Shown: in pieces, positions 46,613-59,346 of the stretch
Layout: each line of letters starts with the position of its first letter
How positions within the stretch are numbered: the first letter of the stretch is position 1
NCBI GenBank assembly: GCA_030620095.1
Contig: JAUTXW010002390.1
Span: forward strand, 373,538-437,537
From: Kuschelorhynchus macadamiae
Lineage: Eukaryota > Arthropoda > Insecta > Coleoptera > Curculionidae
Direction: 5' to 3'
DNA length: 64,000 nucleotides
Notes under the pieces: model-generated
Database searches by the model: none
What the model was told of the DNA's origin: nothing
What the model saw: the letters and a program-made list of their open reading frames with translations, nothing else
Program-made: the position numbers and the translations under genes

Positions 46613-47878
46613 AATAAGAAATATCAAGGGTTCCACTTAAAAAAGCTTGTGTATGCAACCAGTTTATCGTATTACAATTACTTCTGCAACAAGCGAGATG
46701 CCGCTTCACGCCAAACGACCAGTTAACAGTGCGCTTTTCACAGCAAATAGTGGATTTTGTGTTTTTGAAATTATTATTTTGTCGAAAACAATGGAGATTG
46801 ACGGTTACCGAAAACGTTTCAGTAAATGTGTCGTTCCATGTTGAGAGAATTTAGAGAGCAAAAGTTATAATGGATACTTTATATATGAACATTTTACAAA
46901 AGGTTTAGACATAATAAAAATAGCGCTAGATTAGTAATAAACACTATATATATATATATATATATGAAATAAAACACAACCTTTTTGTGTATGACATAAT
47001 ATTTTTTATAATGTAATGACTTATATTTCAAGTTAAAAACTACTTATACCCAGAGCATTTATTGTTTTAGTTAACATTTTTAAATAAATTACCACTGTAT
47101 ACAAGTTTAGAAAAAACTTTTAATTTTTTAGTGTCGTCAAATTATAGTTTTGAAGTAAAGCAATCATCTTTCATGCAAGATTTCGAGAAAAATGAGTATT
47201 TATTTTCTATAGGTGACTTTTTTCTATTTGCAATGGGACGTTTGGTGACCTAAAAGTGAAATGGCTCCCAATTTTTCATTTATTCAGCTCAAAATGGTTA
47301 TGCACCCTGTATCTTTATAACGTATTATTTTATTATTAGCAAATGTCAATTAATGCAGGGTAGGTAAAACATCAAATATTTAAAATTATGCGATAATTTT
47401 TTCATTACATTTTCAAACGCCTAAAACGATTTTCTGATCTTAGGGACAAGTCAAAGGGTTACAGCGTCGAGTTGAGGCAAACATATTTACTGTATAGCAC
47501 TAATTCTTTTTCCGTAGAAATTCTGTATTTAAAAAACTATTTTAGGCTTTTCAACCATAATATTAAATAAAAATTTATCCGTCAATTTAAAAATTGATTG
47601 AGATTGATTTTATAGGGCTCGTCTAGAAACAGAAAACTTTTAATTTAAAAAAAATTGCCTGTATTGTGGAAAAAGTGCTATACACTATAAAGTTCAAGGT
47701 TGTTTTTTTAGATCCATCAGATCTAAGAATTATTATTTGAATTGGCAGCACTTAGCTTTGTCCGATTTGTAATAGATGGCGACATCGCTGTCCTTGGTTT
47801 GTATAGTTAACTTTTGAAAAAAAATTAGGCATCCCGTTACTTTTGCAATCACCGAGGCACGCGCCGTATTCCATTATA
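46613..47878. other. No gene recognised; short (TA)n at 46942-46966
   Basis: AT-rich. 'caccctgta' at 47303 is a possible solitary mariner end. No coding region was supported. Confidence 0.45.
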
Positions 47879-49698
47879 CAGGGTTATGATAAATTAAGGA
47901 ATAAATTCATTATCTTGGAAATTAAAAAGGTAATAGAAAAACGCTCGAAGCCGTCGATTTAGATTTATTTTTACGCATATTTAGAAATTATTTTAAACTG
48001 TAAGGGTCACTGACAAAAGTTGTACAACTGTCATCTTTGATTTTTTCAATACAACGCCTTATTTTTTTCTGCTGATTTGAATTCTCTATGAAATTCTAGA
48101 CATTTTTGGTATAACATAACCTATACCGAAAATCAACAGTTCTCGAAATATTCTTATCTAAATAAAACCTGTGTATTTAATAACCTATCGGATATTTGTA
48201 TACCCTACCTATGTCTGTCGCGTAATCCCAAAGAAAAATGACTTTGTCACTGTCACTGTGTTGACAAGTCACATAATTTATTTAATTTTAAATTTAAATT
48301 AATTTGATTTCAAATATTGACTATGCGTTTCACAGAGAAAGAAAGAATTGAAATTCTAATAATGCTTGGTACTGGTGATAAGACTAGGACACAAAAAGAA
48401 GTTTGTCAGCTGTTTAACAACAGATATCCTCATAGGCAACCTATTACTCAGTCTGCAGTGAGCAAAATAGAAAGGAAATGGACGGATACTGGTAGTGTTA
48501 CGGACCGCTTTGGAAAACGTCGCCCTAGGATCTCAGATGAAAAGAAACTAGACGTTCTCTTAACTTTTCAAGATAATCCACATTCCTCAACTACTGACGC
48601 AGCCTATGATAATGATATACATCAAACAACAGTTTCCAAATTTTTGAAAAAAGAAAATTTTTATCCCTATAAAGTGAAATTCTTTCAAGAATTAATAAAT
48701 GATGATTCAGATCGCAGAAACGAGTTTTGCGAAATTATGACCAACGTGTGTAATCATGATCCATTATTTGTCAAAAGAATTTGTTTCACAGATGGGGCAA
48801 CATTTCGTCTCAATGGAGAAGTAAATAAACAAAATCTTAGACACTGGGCACAAGAAAATCCTAACTGGTACAGGGAAAGTCATACACAGTATCGTCAAAG
48901 TGTTAATGTATGGACAGGTATTGTAGGAAATAAAGTTATAGGTCCATATTTCTTTGATTCCTCACTAACTTATCACAGCATTAGCTACCCTACATCCTAA
49001 TGTAAACGATCCGGATCTTCCCAGTGAACTGTTTTGGTATCAACAGGATGGGGCACCACCCCATTTTGCAGCTGATGTCAGGAGATACTTAAATGAAACC
49101 TTTCCGAGACGATGGATTGGGCGACGTGGTACAATAGAGTGGCCGGCAAAATCGCCGGACTTAAGCCCGTTAGACTTTTTTCTTTGGGGGTATGTGAAAA
49201 ACGAAGTGTATAAAAATAAGCCACATACTATTGAAATTCTTAAGGATCGTACTCGAACTGTTATAAGAAATATTCAATGTGATACAGTTACTAATGTGCA
49301 ACAAGAGTTTTTCCATCGTCTAGGGCATTGTAGAGCTGTAAATGGTGGACATTTTCAAAATTTAATAAAGTAGTTTTCTTATTTAATTTCCTGATATGCT
49401 CATGTTTTATGTTTTATTTAGATAAACATATTTCGATAACTGTTGATTTTCAGTATAGGTTATGTTATACCAAAAATGGCTGGAATTTCATAGATAATTC
49501 AAATCAGCAGAAAAAAAAGGCGTTGTATTGAAAAAATCAAAGATGACAGTTGTACAACTTTTGTCAGTGACCCTTACAGTTTAAAATAATTTCTAAATAT
49601 GCGTAAAAATAAATCTAAATCGACGGGTTCGAGCGTTTTTCTATTACCTTTTTAATTTCAAAGATAATGAATTTATTCCTTAATTTATCTTAACCCTG
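47879..49698 (+). mobile_element. Mariner-like element, DD41D (rosa-type), with ~290-bp TIRs
   Basis: TIRs at 47879-48168 and 49411-49698 begin CAGGGTTA and match over nearly 290 bp with few differences. Each end is flanked by TA (47877-47878 and 49699-49700), the mariner target duplication. The interior carries one transposase gene (48323-49373). High TIR identity suggests recent activity of the family, although this copy has a broken transposase. Confidence 0.93.
48323..49373 (+). pseudogene. DD41D mariner-like transposase with one internal deletion/frameshift
   Basis: Starts ATG at 48323 with MRFTEKERIEILIMLGTGDK. The N-terminal half has two helix-turn-helix-like regions (QSAVSKIERKWTDTGSV and HQTTVSKFLKKENFYPY). 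Catalytic residues: FTDGATF (Asp codon 48791-48793), QQDGAPPHF (Asp 49047-49049) and SPDLSPLDFF (Asp 49173-49175). There are 41 residues between the second and third, hence DD41D, the spacing described for the rosa group. The first frame ends at 48998-49000. The reading continues from about 48976 as LITALATLHPNVNDPDLPSE in a second frame to a TAG at 49371-49373. The missing junction residues usually present in relatives (a short segment after FFDSSLT) indicate a small out-of-frame deletion near 48975. Confidence 0.92.
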
Positions 49699-49736
49699 TA
49701 TAGTGTTATGTGTATTCTTCGGACGGCATGGACACA

Positions 49737-49738
<2 letters not shown>

Positions 49739-49781
<43 letters not shown>
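49739..49781. repeat. (TA)n microsatellite
   Basis: About 21 TA units about 40 bp beyond the mariner-like element. Confidence 0.97.
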
Positions 49782-49785
<4 letters not shown>

Positions 49786-50399
49786 TTTATTATTAATATA
49801 ATTCTGGTTTTCTGTCGGAGGTTTGTAGAATAATCCACAAGTTCAGGGTGGTAAACATCCTGCTAGAAAGAATACAAGATTTCTTCTAGCATAGAATGTT
49901 ATTTCGATTAGAAAAATAGTGAAAATAATATCTTATTTATAAATATAATTTGTTCTTTTTCTAATTAATGAACTTACTGAGCCGTAAAGGATTATTTAAT
50001 CACAAATAAAGCTCATAGGGAAAAAAACAAATAACTTTTGACTGATTATTTTGAGGGAACACTTAAGAGATTCTTAAGATACACAATGGTTAGTATTTCC
50101 ATGGGGGCTGATTAGGTAATGAACAATTATTTTTACTTTCATTTATTTTTATTTACCATTTAAGTTTATTTTCTAAGTTTAAATATATTAACTTTGAGTA
50201 AAAATATGCAAAGTTGATATTGCAGTGAAAGTTCTTAACATTATAACATTAATTCGCTCGTTCATACAACTAACTTTGCTATGCTATAAGAGAAGTAAAT
50301 TTTTGAAAAGAGTTGTTAAATTTAAAATTAGTAATTATTGTACTCTGGTTCCTTTAGTCTAAATTTTGGTGAATAGGTATTTTGTACTATCGATATTAT
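49782..50399. other. No gene recognised
   Basis: AT-rich sequence without supported features. Confidence 0.5.
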
Positions 50400-50730
50400 T
50401 TTGTTCCAGATTTTTTCTATCCCCCGAAAGGGGAAAGTATCAGTGTAAAAAACTGTTTATTCAATTGACCTATTATTCTGCAAAAAAAAAACAGGTGTGA
50501 ACTGGTAAAATTTTGGCACAACTTCAGAATGGCGGAACAAAATGACTAATAAAATATTTGAAAAAATTAGCAAAGAAACTACTTTTTAATTGTCCTCGAA
50601 TATTGCACAAAAATGTATTGTGACTTGGGAATAAAATAGTAAAATTTGGCGACACAAAATTATTAAAATTGATTTGAAATCTAGTACTAAAATTAAGTGT
50701 GACATTTTTCGTCTCCTTGTCTTTAAAATA
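50400..50730 (-). repeat. Degenerate CAGA/hairpin repeat fragment
   Basis: Reverse-oriented family blocks: a hairpin 'cccccgaaagggg' (50422-50434), 'actggtaaaattttggcac', 'aatggcggaacaaaatga', 'gatttgaaatctagta'. Confidence 0.5.
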
Positions 50731-51859
50731 GACCATTGTGTCTGCTGAGATGCAGAACATGTTCCAGACAGGGGTCATAATATTCTTATGAAGTGGATGT
50801 ACATGGAATAAAAATTGTTAACATTAGTGCTTCCAACGAAAGCCAGGAGTCAAGAGTATAATTCAATGCCGGCCGTGGTGTTCGCCAGAAGAGTAGTTTT
50901 TGTGGCTCTATTTTTTGAACCAAATAAATATTGTGCAATAGACACTTATATTTTTCGAACGCAATTTGGTTCATATTTTATGGTCCTGCCTATAAATCAT
51001 ATTAACTAATAATTTTTTTTTAAAACAAAAAATAATCCCTTAAAGGTTAATCTCTTCTTTAGGAATAGCTATAGCGGAAAATTCCCAAGTTTATCCCTAT
51101 TTTTAAAAAGCTATTTCACGTGATGGCAAATGAACATGCCAACAATCGACATTGAGATCTCGATCGACACATTTTCATCTATTCTGCTTTCTCTGCAGTT
51201 TTTTTTTAAATACTTTAGTTATTCATGACTTTAAACTCAAGTATTTTAAAAAGAAGATGTACTGATAGTAAAATAACTAATCTATTATATACACCAAACT
51301 GCTCTTCTATAATTTATTATTCCACCATTGTTTAAACAACTATTCCGTTAAATACTCCTAGTTCCGTTTATTTTATATTCCATTTGTTGTGTCTTTTCCA
51401 TTTAATAAATCAAAAGAACCACTTGTTACATGATTTTGATTTATGCAGGAAGCCAGAACAGTAAAGTAGAATGTTCCGTCGGCCAGGAAAACGCTCTCAT
51501 ATCGGATAGCTTAAAAACGGCTATTACTCTCATTAAGACATTATGGCTTCAGCAATTTATTGTTGGGCTTATTACAAAAACGAAGCAAATTAACAATCAT
51601 TTTATTCGTGTTTTGTTTTTTATGCTACCTTTTATTAAACTTGATTTTATAGATATATGGATTTTCGGAGACTTTTATATTTAGTTGAAAATTAAAAAGG
51701 CGCAAAAATGCCAACATTTTGATATTTCGAAGACTAAATAAACATTTTCTTCATTAACTTAATAAACATTGGCTCCGTTTTTCTGATAATATTGTTTAGT
51801 AGAAAATATGTTTTGGTAGCTTTTTTGAGATTATACGTAAATTTTGACTTCTAGGGGGA
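50731..51859. other. No gene recognised
   Basis: A pair of overlapping short open frames on opposite strands at 50786-51009 and one of 84 codons at 51430-51684 match nothing I recognise. No splice or promoter context supports a gene. Confidence 0.4.
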
Positions 51860-53421
51860 CAGGGTGATCCAAAAGGATTATATTGCATCATATGTCAGAT
51901 TTTTAAATGGAAACTTCCAAATTTTATTTCATTTTTTGATTCTACATAAAGTTTTAGTCAAATTGTGGTTTATACCTATCTTCAACCATTTTGAAGCTAT
52001 TTGGGTTTGTAATTCTGTTAATTAAATTTAATACTGATAATGGATTAGATGGTAAAAAATTGTAATCATGTATACGGGAGAATATTTTGCAGTCACTGTC
52101 AAAGTATGTCACACTTGCTATATTTATTATGAACCATGGTTTATTAGATTCAAGAAAAAACAGAAATAACAAAACTCTACTACCAAAATGGGAGTTCTGC
52201 AAAGGCTACTTCTCGGTTGTTTAATGAGTAAGGACAAAAATGTTAACGACAAGTTTGTGGGTAAGTTAAAAAGAAAATTTCAAGAAACTGGATCTGTGTC
52301 TAATATTCGCCTTCATTGAAATCGACCAGTGTGTACGCACATAACTATACAAAGAATTTTAAGAGATCATAAATTTCACCCGTACAAAATAAAACTTGTT
52401 CACGAACTTAATGAAGACGATTATGACATGAGATTGGAGTTATGCGAAAAAATGAACCAACTTTTAAACAACAATCCAATTCTGTTATTTATTTTTCGGA
52501 TGAGTGTACGTTACACGGAGCTGTAAATATACATAATTGCCGCTACTAGAGTGACTCCAATCCACATTTGGTTCGAGAGGTACACTCGCATAATATCCTG
52601 AAAAAATAAACGTTTAGGCCGGCATATTTGGAAATAATATTATAGGACCTCTCTTTATTCCTGGAACCTTGACGGGCGAGGTGTACTTGGACATGTTAAA
52701 AAACACAACAGAGCCATTAATTACGGAAATAATAGAAAATGAGGTTAATTATAATGAAAATGTTCTTCGGATCCAACAAGATTGTGCACCACCGCACTCT
52801 TGTAAGACAAACACCTTCCGGATTAGTGGATTGAGAGAGTAGGTCGAATTGAGTGGCCACCGAGGTCCCCGGACTTAAATTCTTTAGAGCATATATAGGA
52901 CATTTGAAGTAAAGTTTTTAGTACGAAGCCAGATTCAATCGAAGATGTTCGGCACCGGATTGTAGCTGAATGTAGAAGAATAACTCCAGACATATTTGAA
53001 AATGTTCAGAATAGATTTAAACCAAATCTTTATTACTGCATGGAGGAAAATGGCACTTGTTACCACAATGAGGTGTGCCTTTTTGTAGTAAATTAATGTT
53101 CACTTTAATTTTACTGTGTGTATCATAGTTTATAATTAGTCGTAAGTAGTTTATAATTTTTCTAACAGTGGGGGATTTGTTTTTAACTTTACAATAAAGC
53201 TTTGTTACTATGAAAACCACTGACTATTGTTTTTTACTAACTAATCCATTATCAGTATTGAATTAAATTATTAGAATTATAAACCCAAATAGCTTCAAAA
53301 GGGTTGAAGTTAGGTATAAACCTTATTATACACAATTTGATTAAAACTTCATTTAGAATCAAAAAATTAAATAAAATTTTAAAATCTAAATTGTAATGGA
53401 ACATCTTATTGGATTACCCTG
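51860..53421 (+). mobile_element. Second mariner-like element with ~190-bp TIRs, decayed
   Basis: TIRs 51860-52046 and 53236-53421 begin CAGGGTGATCC / CAGGGTAATCC and share 'gatttttaaa', 'gattcta', 'gttttag/atcaaattgtg', 'gaagctatttgggttt' and 'aatactgataatggatta' in inverted orientation, with many differences. TA follows the right end; the left flank is GA. Older than the 47879-49698 copy. Confidence 0.85.
52200..53060 (+). pseudogene. Decayed mariner-like transposase
   Basis: Fragments in order: KLKRKFQETGSVSNIRLH (about 52266), THITIQRILRDHKFHPYKIK with LVHELNEDDYDMRLELCEKM (52335-52450, open frame), a lost SDE region (about 52495-52510), IIGPL.IPGTL (about 52640), QQDCAPPHS (about 52780), GRIEWPPRSPDLNSLEHI (about 52840-52895) and FENVQNRFKP (about 53000). 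The third catalytic position is Glu (LEHI) where the DD41D copy has Asp (PLDFF), so it is a related but different group. Several stops and shifts. Confidence 0.8.
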
Positions 53422-53424
53422 TAT

Positions 53425-54660
<1,236 letters not shown>

Positions 54661-54734
54661 TTATTCACATAGTTTTGTTCGATGAGACTGGTTTAGACTC
54701 TCTCTATAAAAGACTACTTTTGTTGACCCAAAAA

Positions 54735-57417
54735 ATGGAGAAGAATTCAAGAACTGCAAAAATACTCAATTTAGTTGTTATAAACAATAACCAAGACAAT
54801 AACGAAAGTAAGGAACAAATTTATTTTCATTGTTTTTTTTTTTTAATTTTTGAATTTCTCATCTAACTTTAGCTGTCAAGGATAATATGGAGCCCTCCAC
54901 ACAGGATCTTACTTTGATGGAATCTGCTAATGTGAAACACGGTAAGTGTTCTATTTATTTTATTTTTATCTTATACCGTTGATTGAATATTAGCGGGGAA
55001 GATACCTAATGCCCATGCAAATAATCGTGGCGCGTGACAAAAATTGTTCCTATCTAATTTTTTCCATAAGGTGGGGTATCTTCCCCCTATTACTCAATCA
55101 ACGCTTATACTTAGCCCCTTCGAGTGAATATAATTTAGGAAAGTGTAATCGCAACAACATTTTTGTTCCAGATAAAGCTCTAATAATTGACAATAATGCT
55201 GTAAAGCCTCCCAAACATGCCATCATGTTAATGGATTCGGCCAATCTAGAACCACCACCTGGGCTACAAATGAAGGAAACATTAACATACTTCAACTCTA
55301 GTTCATTTGATCATGGGGCATCAACAAAAAGACTAGCAGAACTATTTTTCAACGAAGCAAATGACAATGAAGAAGGTAATAGTGTCAAGTCGATTGTATA
55401 TCGCGACGCCGACGCCGACGTACCGCCGATGAATGGTCCAAGCGGTCCTGGAAGTAGAAAATCGGTTACTATGAATTTGGAAAATGATTTGTATAACTTG
55501 TCGTCTTCCGAATCTGACCCTTATGCTATCGATAACGACGAAAAAGATCCTGAATTTGTTTTGTCCGATAAAGAACTTGATCAAGAAGGAGTTTCAACAA
55601 GAAAGTCACGCAGAAGGAAGAGAAATCCAATTGCTTGGAGAAGAAATGTAATAAAGGCATCTCGAAATGGTGGCAAAGAATATAAATCCTGGAAAGATAA
55701 ACTTCAACCATCCCGCAAAATGAAAGATCCATGTCATTGTAGAATGAAATGTAACGAAAAGTTTTCTGAAGACGAGAGACAAGCGATATTTAGTCATTAT
55801 TGGAATCTAGGAGATGTCAACAGACAGCGAGATGTCATTTCAAAGTTGGTGCAAAGGAAAAATAAAGAAAGGACAAGGACCATAAGAAAGAAGGTAACTA
55901 TTGCTCAAGAAAGAAATGGAGATTCACCTTCCCCAGAACATCATAGTAGGCGAACGTTCACGTGTGATTATTGTTTCAACAAAGACAATATCAAAGTGCC
56001 TGTATGTAAGATTTTCTTTTTAAATACTCTAAGTATAAGTGAACAGGTTGTTAAAACTGTGTTTGACAAAACTGGCTCAACTGGTGTGGTTTCCGGAGAT
56101 AGAAGAGGAAAGGCATGTAAAAACTCGTTACTCAGTGAAGCTGTCAAGGAATCAGTTCGAGAGCATATAAATTCATTTCAGACAATTGAAAGTCACTACT
56201 GCAGGAAAAATACATCCCGCTTGTACTTACCTGCATCTCTGAATATTTCCAAAATGTATTCTCTATATCAGGAATACTGTGCTGATAGGCAGATCACCGA
56301 AGTAGCAACTGAAAGTATGTACAGGGAAGTCTTCAATACAGATTTTAATATGTCGTTTTTTCGGCCCAAGAAAGACTTGTGCGATATATGCCACGGCTAC
56401 GAACAATCATCCAGTGAAGAAAAATTAGCAAAAGAAGAAACCTATCAACTCCATTTGAGAAACAAGACCTTAGCCAGACAATTGAAAGATGCAGAAAAAA
56501 TAAGAGCTGAAAGCAATCGACAGATTTGTTGTGCAGTTTTCGATTTACAGCAAGTACTTCCAGTCCCAAAGTCAGACGTTGGATTAGCGTATTATAAGTT
56601 GAAACTATCAACCTATAACTTTACTATTTTTAATCTGGGTAGTAAGGAAGGCTATTGTTATATGTGGTACGAGACCATTGCCAAGAGGGGTTCTTGTGAA
56701 ATTGGCAGTTGCCTATTGCATTTTGTAAAGCATCATATCGAACAAGGAGTGCAGGAGTTTTCATTTTTTTCTGACAACTGTGCCGGACAGAATAGAAATA
56801 AATTTTTATTTTCGCTATACAGTTACATTTCTCAGTTATATAAGGTAACAATTTGTCATAATTTTCTAGAACGAGGCCATACTCAAAACGAGGGAGACTG
56901 TATTCATAGTGTTATCGAGAGAGCATCCCGTAATATCCCAGTCTATTCTCCTGATCAGTGGTATACAGTCGTCAGAACTGCAAAGAAGAATAACCCTTAT
57001 AATGTCGTTGAAATCGAGCAAGAGGATGTATTTGATTTAAAAGATCTCCAAGCAAAAACCACCATCAATTGGGACAAGGATGAAAATAATGAGAAAGTTT
57101 ACTGGAACAAATTACGAATTCTACAAACCTCTCCAGACTATCCAAATATGTGTTTGTTTAAATACAGTTTCGAGGAAGCTGAATTTACGAAAATTAACTT
57201 GATTAAAAAGGGTAGAAAGCAAATCCAAATTGACATAGAAGATATTGAGCTGAAACCAAACTTTACTGGAAGAATTCCATTAGCAAAGAAGAAATTCGAC
57301 CATCTGCAATTTCTTTGCGAGAAAAAAGTAATTCCAAGTCAATATCATGACTTTTTCAAGAATCTACCTTATGACGAGAAAAAAGCAGGTCCTCAAGATT
57401 CAGATAGTGATAATTGA
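54735..57417 (+). CDS. DDE-type transposase, three exons, about 795 residues
   Basis: Predicted exons 54735-54807, 54873-54941 and 55172-57417, joined by GT/AG introns of 65 and 230 bp, both phase 1, with no stop before the TGA at 57415-57417. An acidic, serine-rich N-terminus (about residues 110-165) is followed by a basic RRRKRNP patch, a CHCRMKC zinc-like cluster (about 235) and CDYCF and CDICHGYE pairs. The catalytic region has AVFDLQQ (Asp505), FFSDNCAGQNRN (Asp582) and GHTQNEGD (Glu621), i.e. D-76-D-38-E by intervening residues, consistent with an RNase-H-fold transposase. C-terminal to it are VFDLKDL and a lysine-rich tail ending in DSDSDN. Similar proteins are common as 'uncharacterized' predictions in insect genomes (from memory, not checked). 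I cannot assign a superfamily; Sola, Academ, Kolobok and Zisupton should be compared. Start choice: ATG at 54735 is the first in frame and gives matching splice phases. Confidence 0.85.
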
Positions 57418-57659
57418 AGATACTCATGGTTGTTTACTTTAAGCTTTAAGTGTGTATTTTGATCTATTTTTCATCCGATGTTTTAACAGTAATCATATTT
57501 TTTCTTTTATGCCTTGAAAAGTATTGTTCAGCTGTCTTTTCAGAAATGTGTAAAGAAGAAAGATGGTAAAAAATGTAATATAAGTTATATGAGTTATATA
57601 GGCACTGTTTTTGTTTGTAAAATATCTACCTATACCAGTCACAACAGTCTTGAATTCAT

Positions 57660-57954
57660 AAATTATAATATTAAATATCAAGCAGAACTAGCCTAAGTAC
57701 GTTTATGAGACAATATCCTATGTCCAAATTGGGACATAGACTACATCACCTTAGATTTTACTATTCTATGTCCATGTTTTTTCTAAAACGTGGCTTTCAT
57801 CGTGAAAGCAAAAAGCATAGGAAAACTAACGATTAAAATATAGTCATACAATTATCTGATAGTAAAATTTTATAATATTTAAGCAAAAAAACAAAAGAAT
57901 GCTCCCTTGTAAAATTAACATTTTGTGACATAGACTAGTTCTGCATTCAGGTGA

Positions 57955-57956
<2 letters not shown>
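57660..57956. promoter_or_regulatory. Right subterminal motif array
   Basis: Motif copies near 57681 (AGAACTAGCCTA), a perfect dyad CTATGTCC-N-GGACATAG at about 57718-57740, one near 57767 (CTATGTCC) and the TIR at 57927-57956. Fewer copies than on the left. Confidence 0.65.

Positions 57957-58033
<77 letters not shown>
57957..58033. repeat. (TA)n microsatellite, right of the DDE transposon
   Basis: About 38 TA units, directly adjacent to the TIR. Confidence 0.97.
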
Positions 58034-58034
<1 letters not shown>

Positions 58035-58099
58035 TTATTATATAACTTCAATAACGCTGTAAAATGTAAAAGCACAATATTCGAGTTCACTGTAGTTGT

Positions 58100-58797
58100 T
58101 CAAAGCGCATTCCTCCTTGTTCCCTACATATTTCAGCTCGTTCAATGGCTTTTCTCAACACCTTGTTCAGCATTGGAGGCGTAATACTTCTAAATACAAG
58201 TACAATCCTTTCTTCTAAGATTTCAAGAGTGGCTGGAGCTGTTACATAGAATCTTTCTTTAACATATCCTCAAATAAAGAAATCGAGATCAGTGAGATCC
58301 GGTGAACGGGTGGGCCACCGTATTGCGCAATTGGTTGCAATAAATTAATTGCTGAAATGTTCAATTAAATAATTAAGAACTTCTCTGCTATTGTGAGGCG
58401 GTTCTACAATTTTGGAGCAACCAATTACAAAACAATACCCGTCTATCGCCTTTGTCAGGATACAAATGTTAGTGTAACTTGTACTTAAAAGCTCGATATT
58501 CGTGTATTTTAGTATTTTTCTAGCTGATTCATGACTTAAACACAGTTCGTGATTAATTTTTCTTAAAGAAACAGTTTTATCAACTTCAGCCATAGCAGGA
58601 ACGTTAATCTCCATTTTTTCATTTATAACAAATCTGCCTTCCGCCACTTGATTTCCTTCTTGATGCCTAAAACGATTCTCGAGATATGGAAAATACTGAT
58701 TGACTGGATGTTGCCGGTCAGGGTAGCGTTGAACATACAACTCTGCAGAATTCCTTGAATTTTTATGACATTCTCCAAATATTAATAACATATCGAC
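58100..58797 (-). pseudogene. Decayed mariner-like transposase with internal deletion
   Basis: Minus-strand N-terminal frame (58791-58345): MLLIFGECHKNSRNSAELYV, QRYPDRQHPVNQYF, then VDKTVSLRKINHELCLSHES and ARKILK. This is a helix-turn-helix N-terminus of the type used by insect mariner-like elements. It then jumps, with the catalytic middle deleted, to WPTRSPDLTDLDFFI and GYVKE (about 58250-58320) and a C-terminal KAIERAE-like end (about 58120-58165). The second catalytic Asp is missing with the deleted part, so the gene is dead. Confidence 0.75.
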
Positions 58798-58799
58798 TT

Positions 58800-59346
<547 letters not shown>

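Noticed and set aside
46647..46844. Small exon with a THAP-like start (…FSKCVVPC)
   Set aside because: Only a few residues match the first cysteines of a THAP finger; no downstream domain and no splice context.
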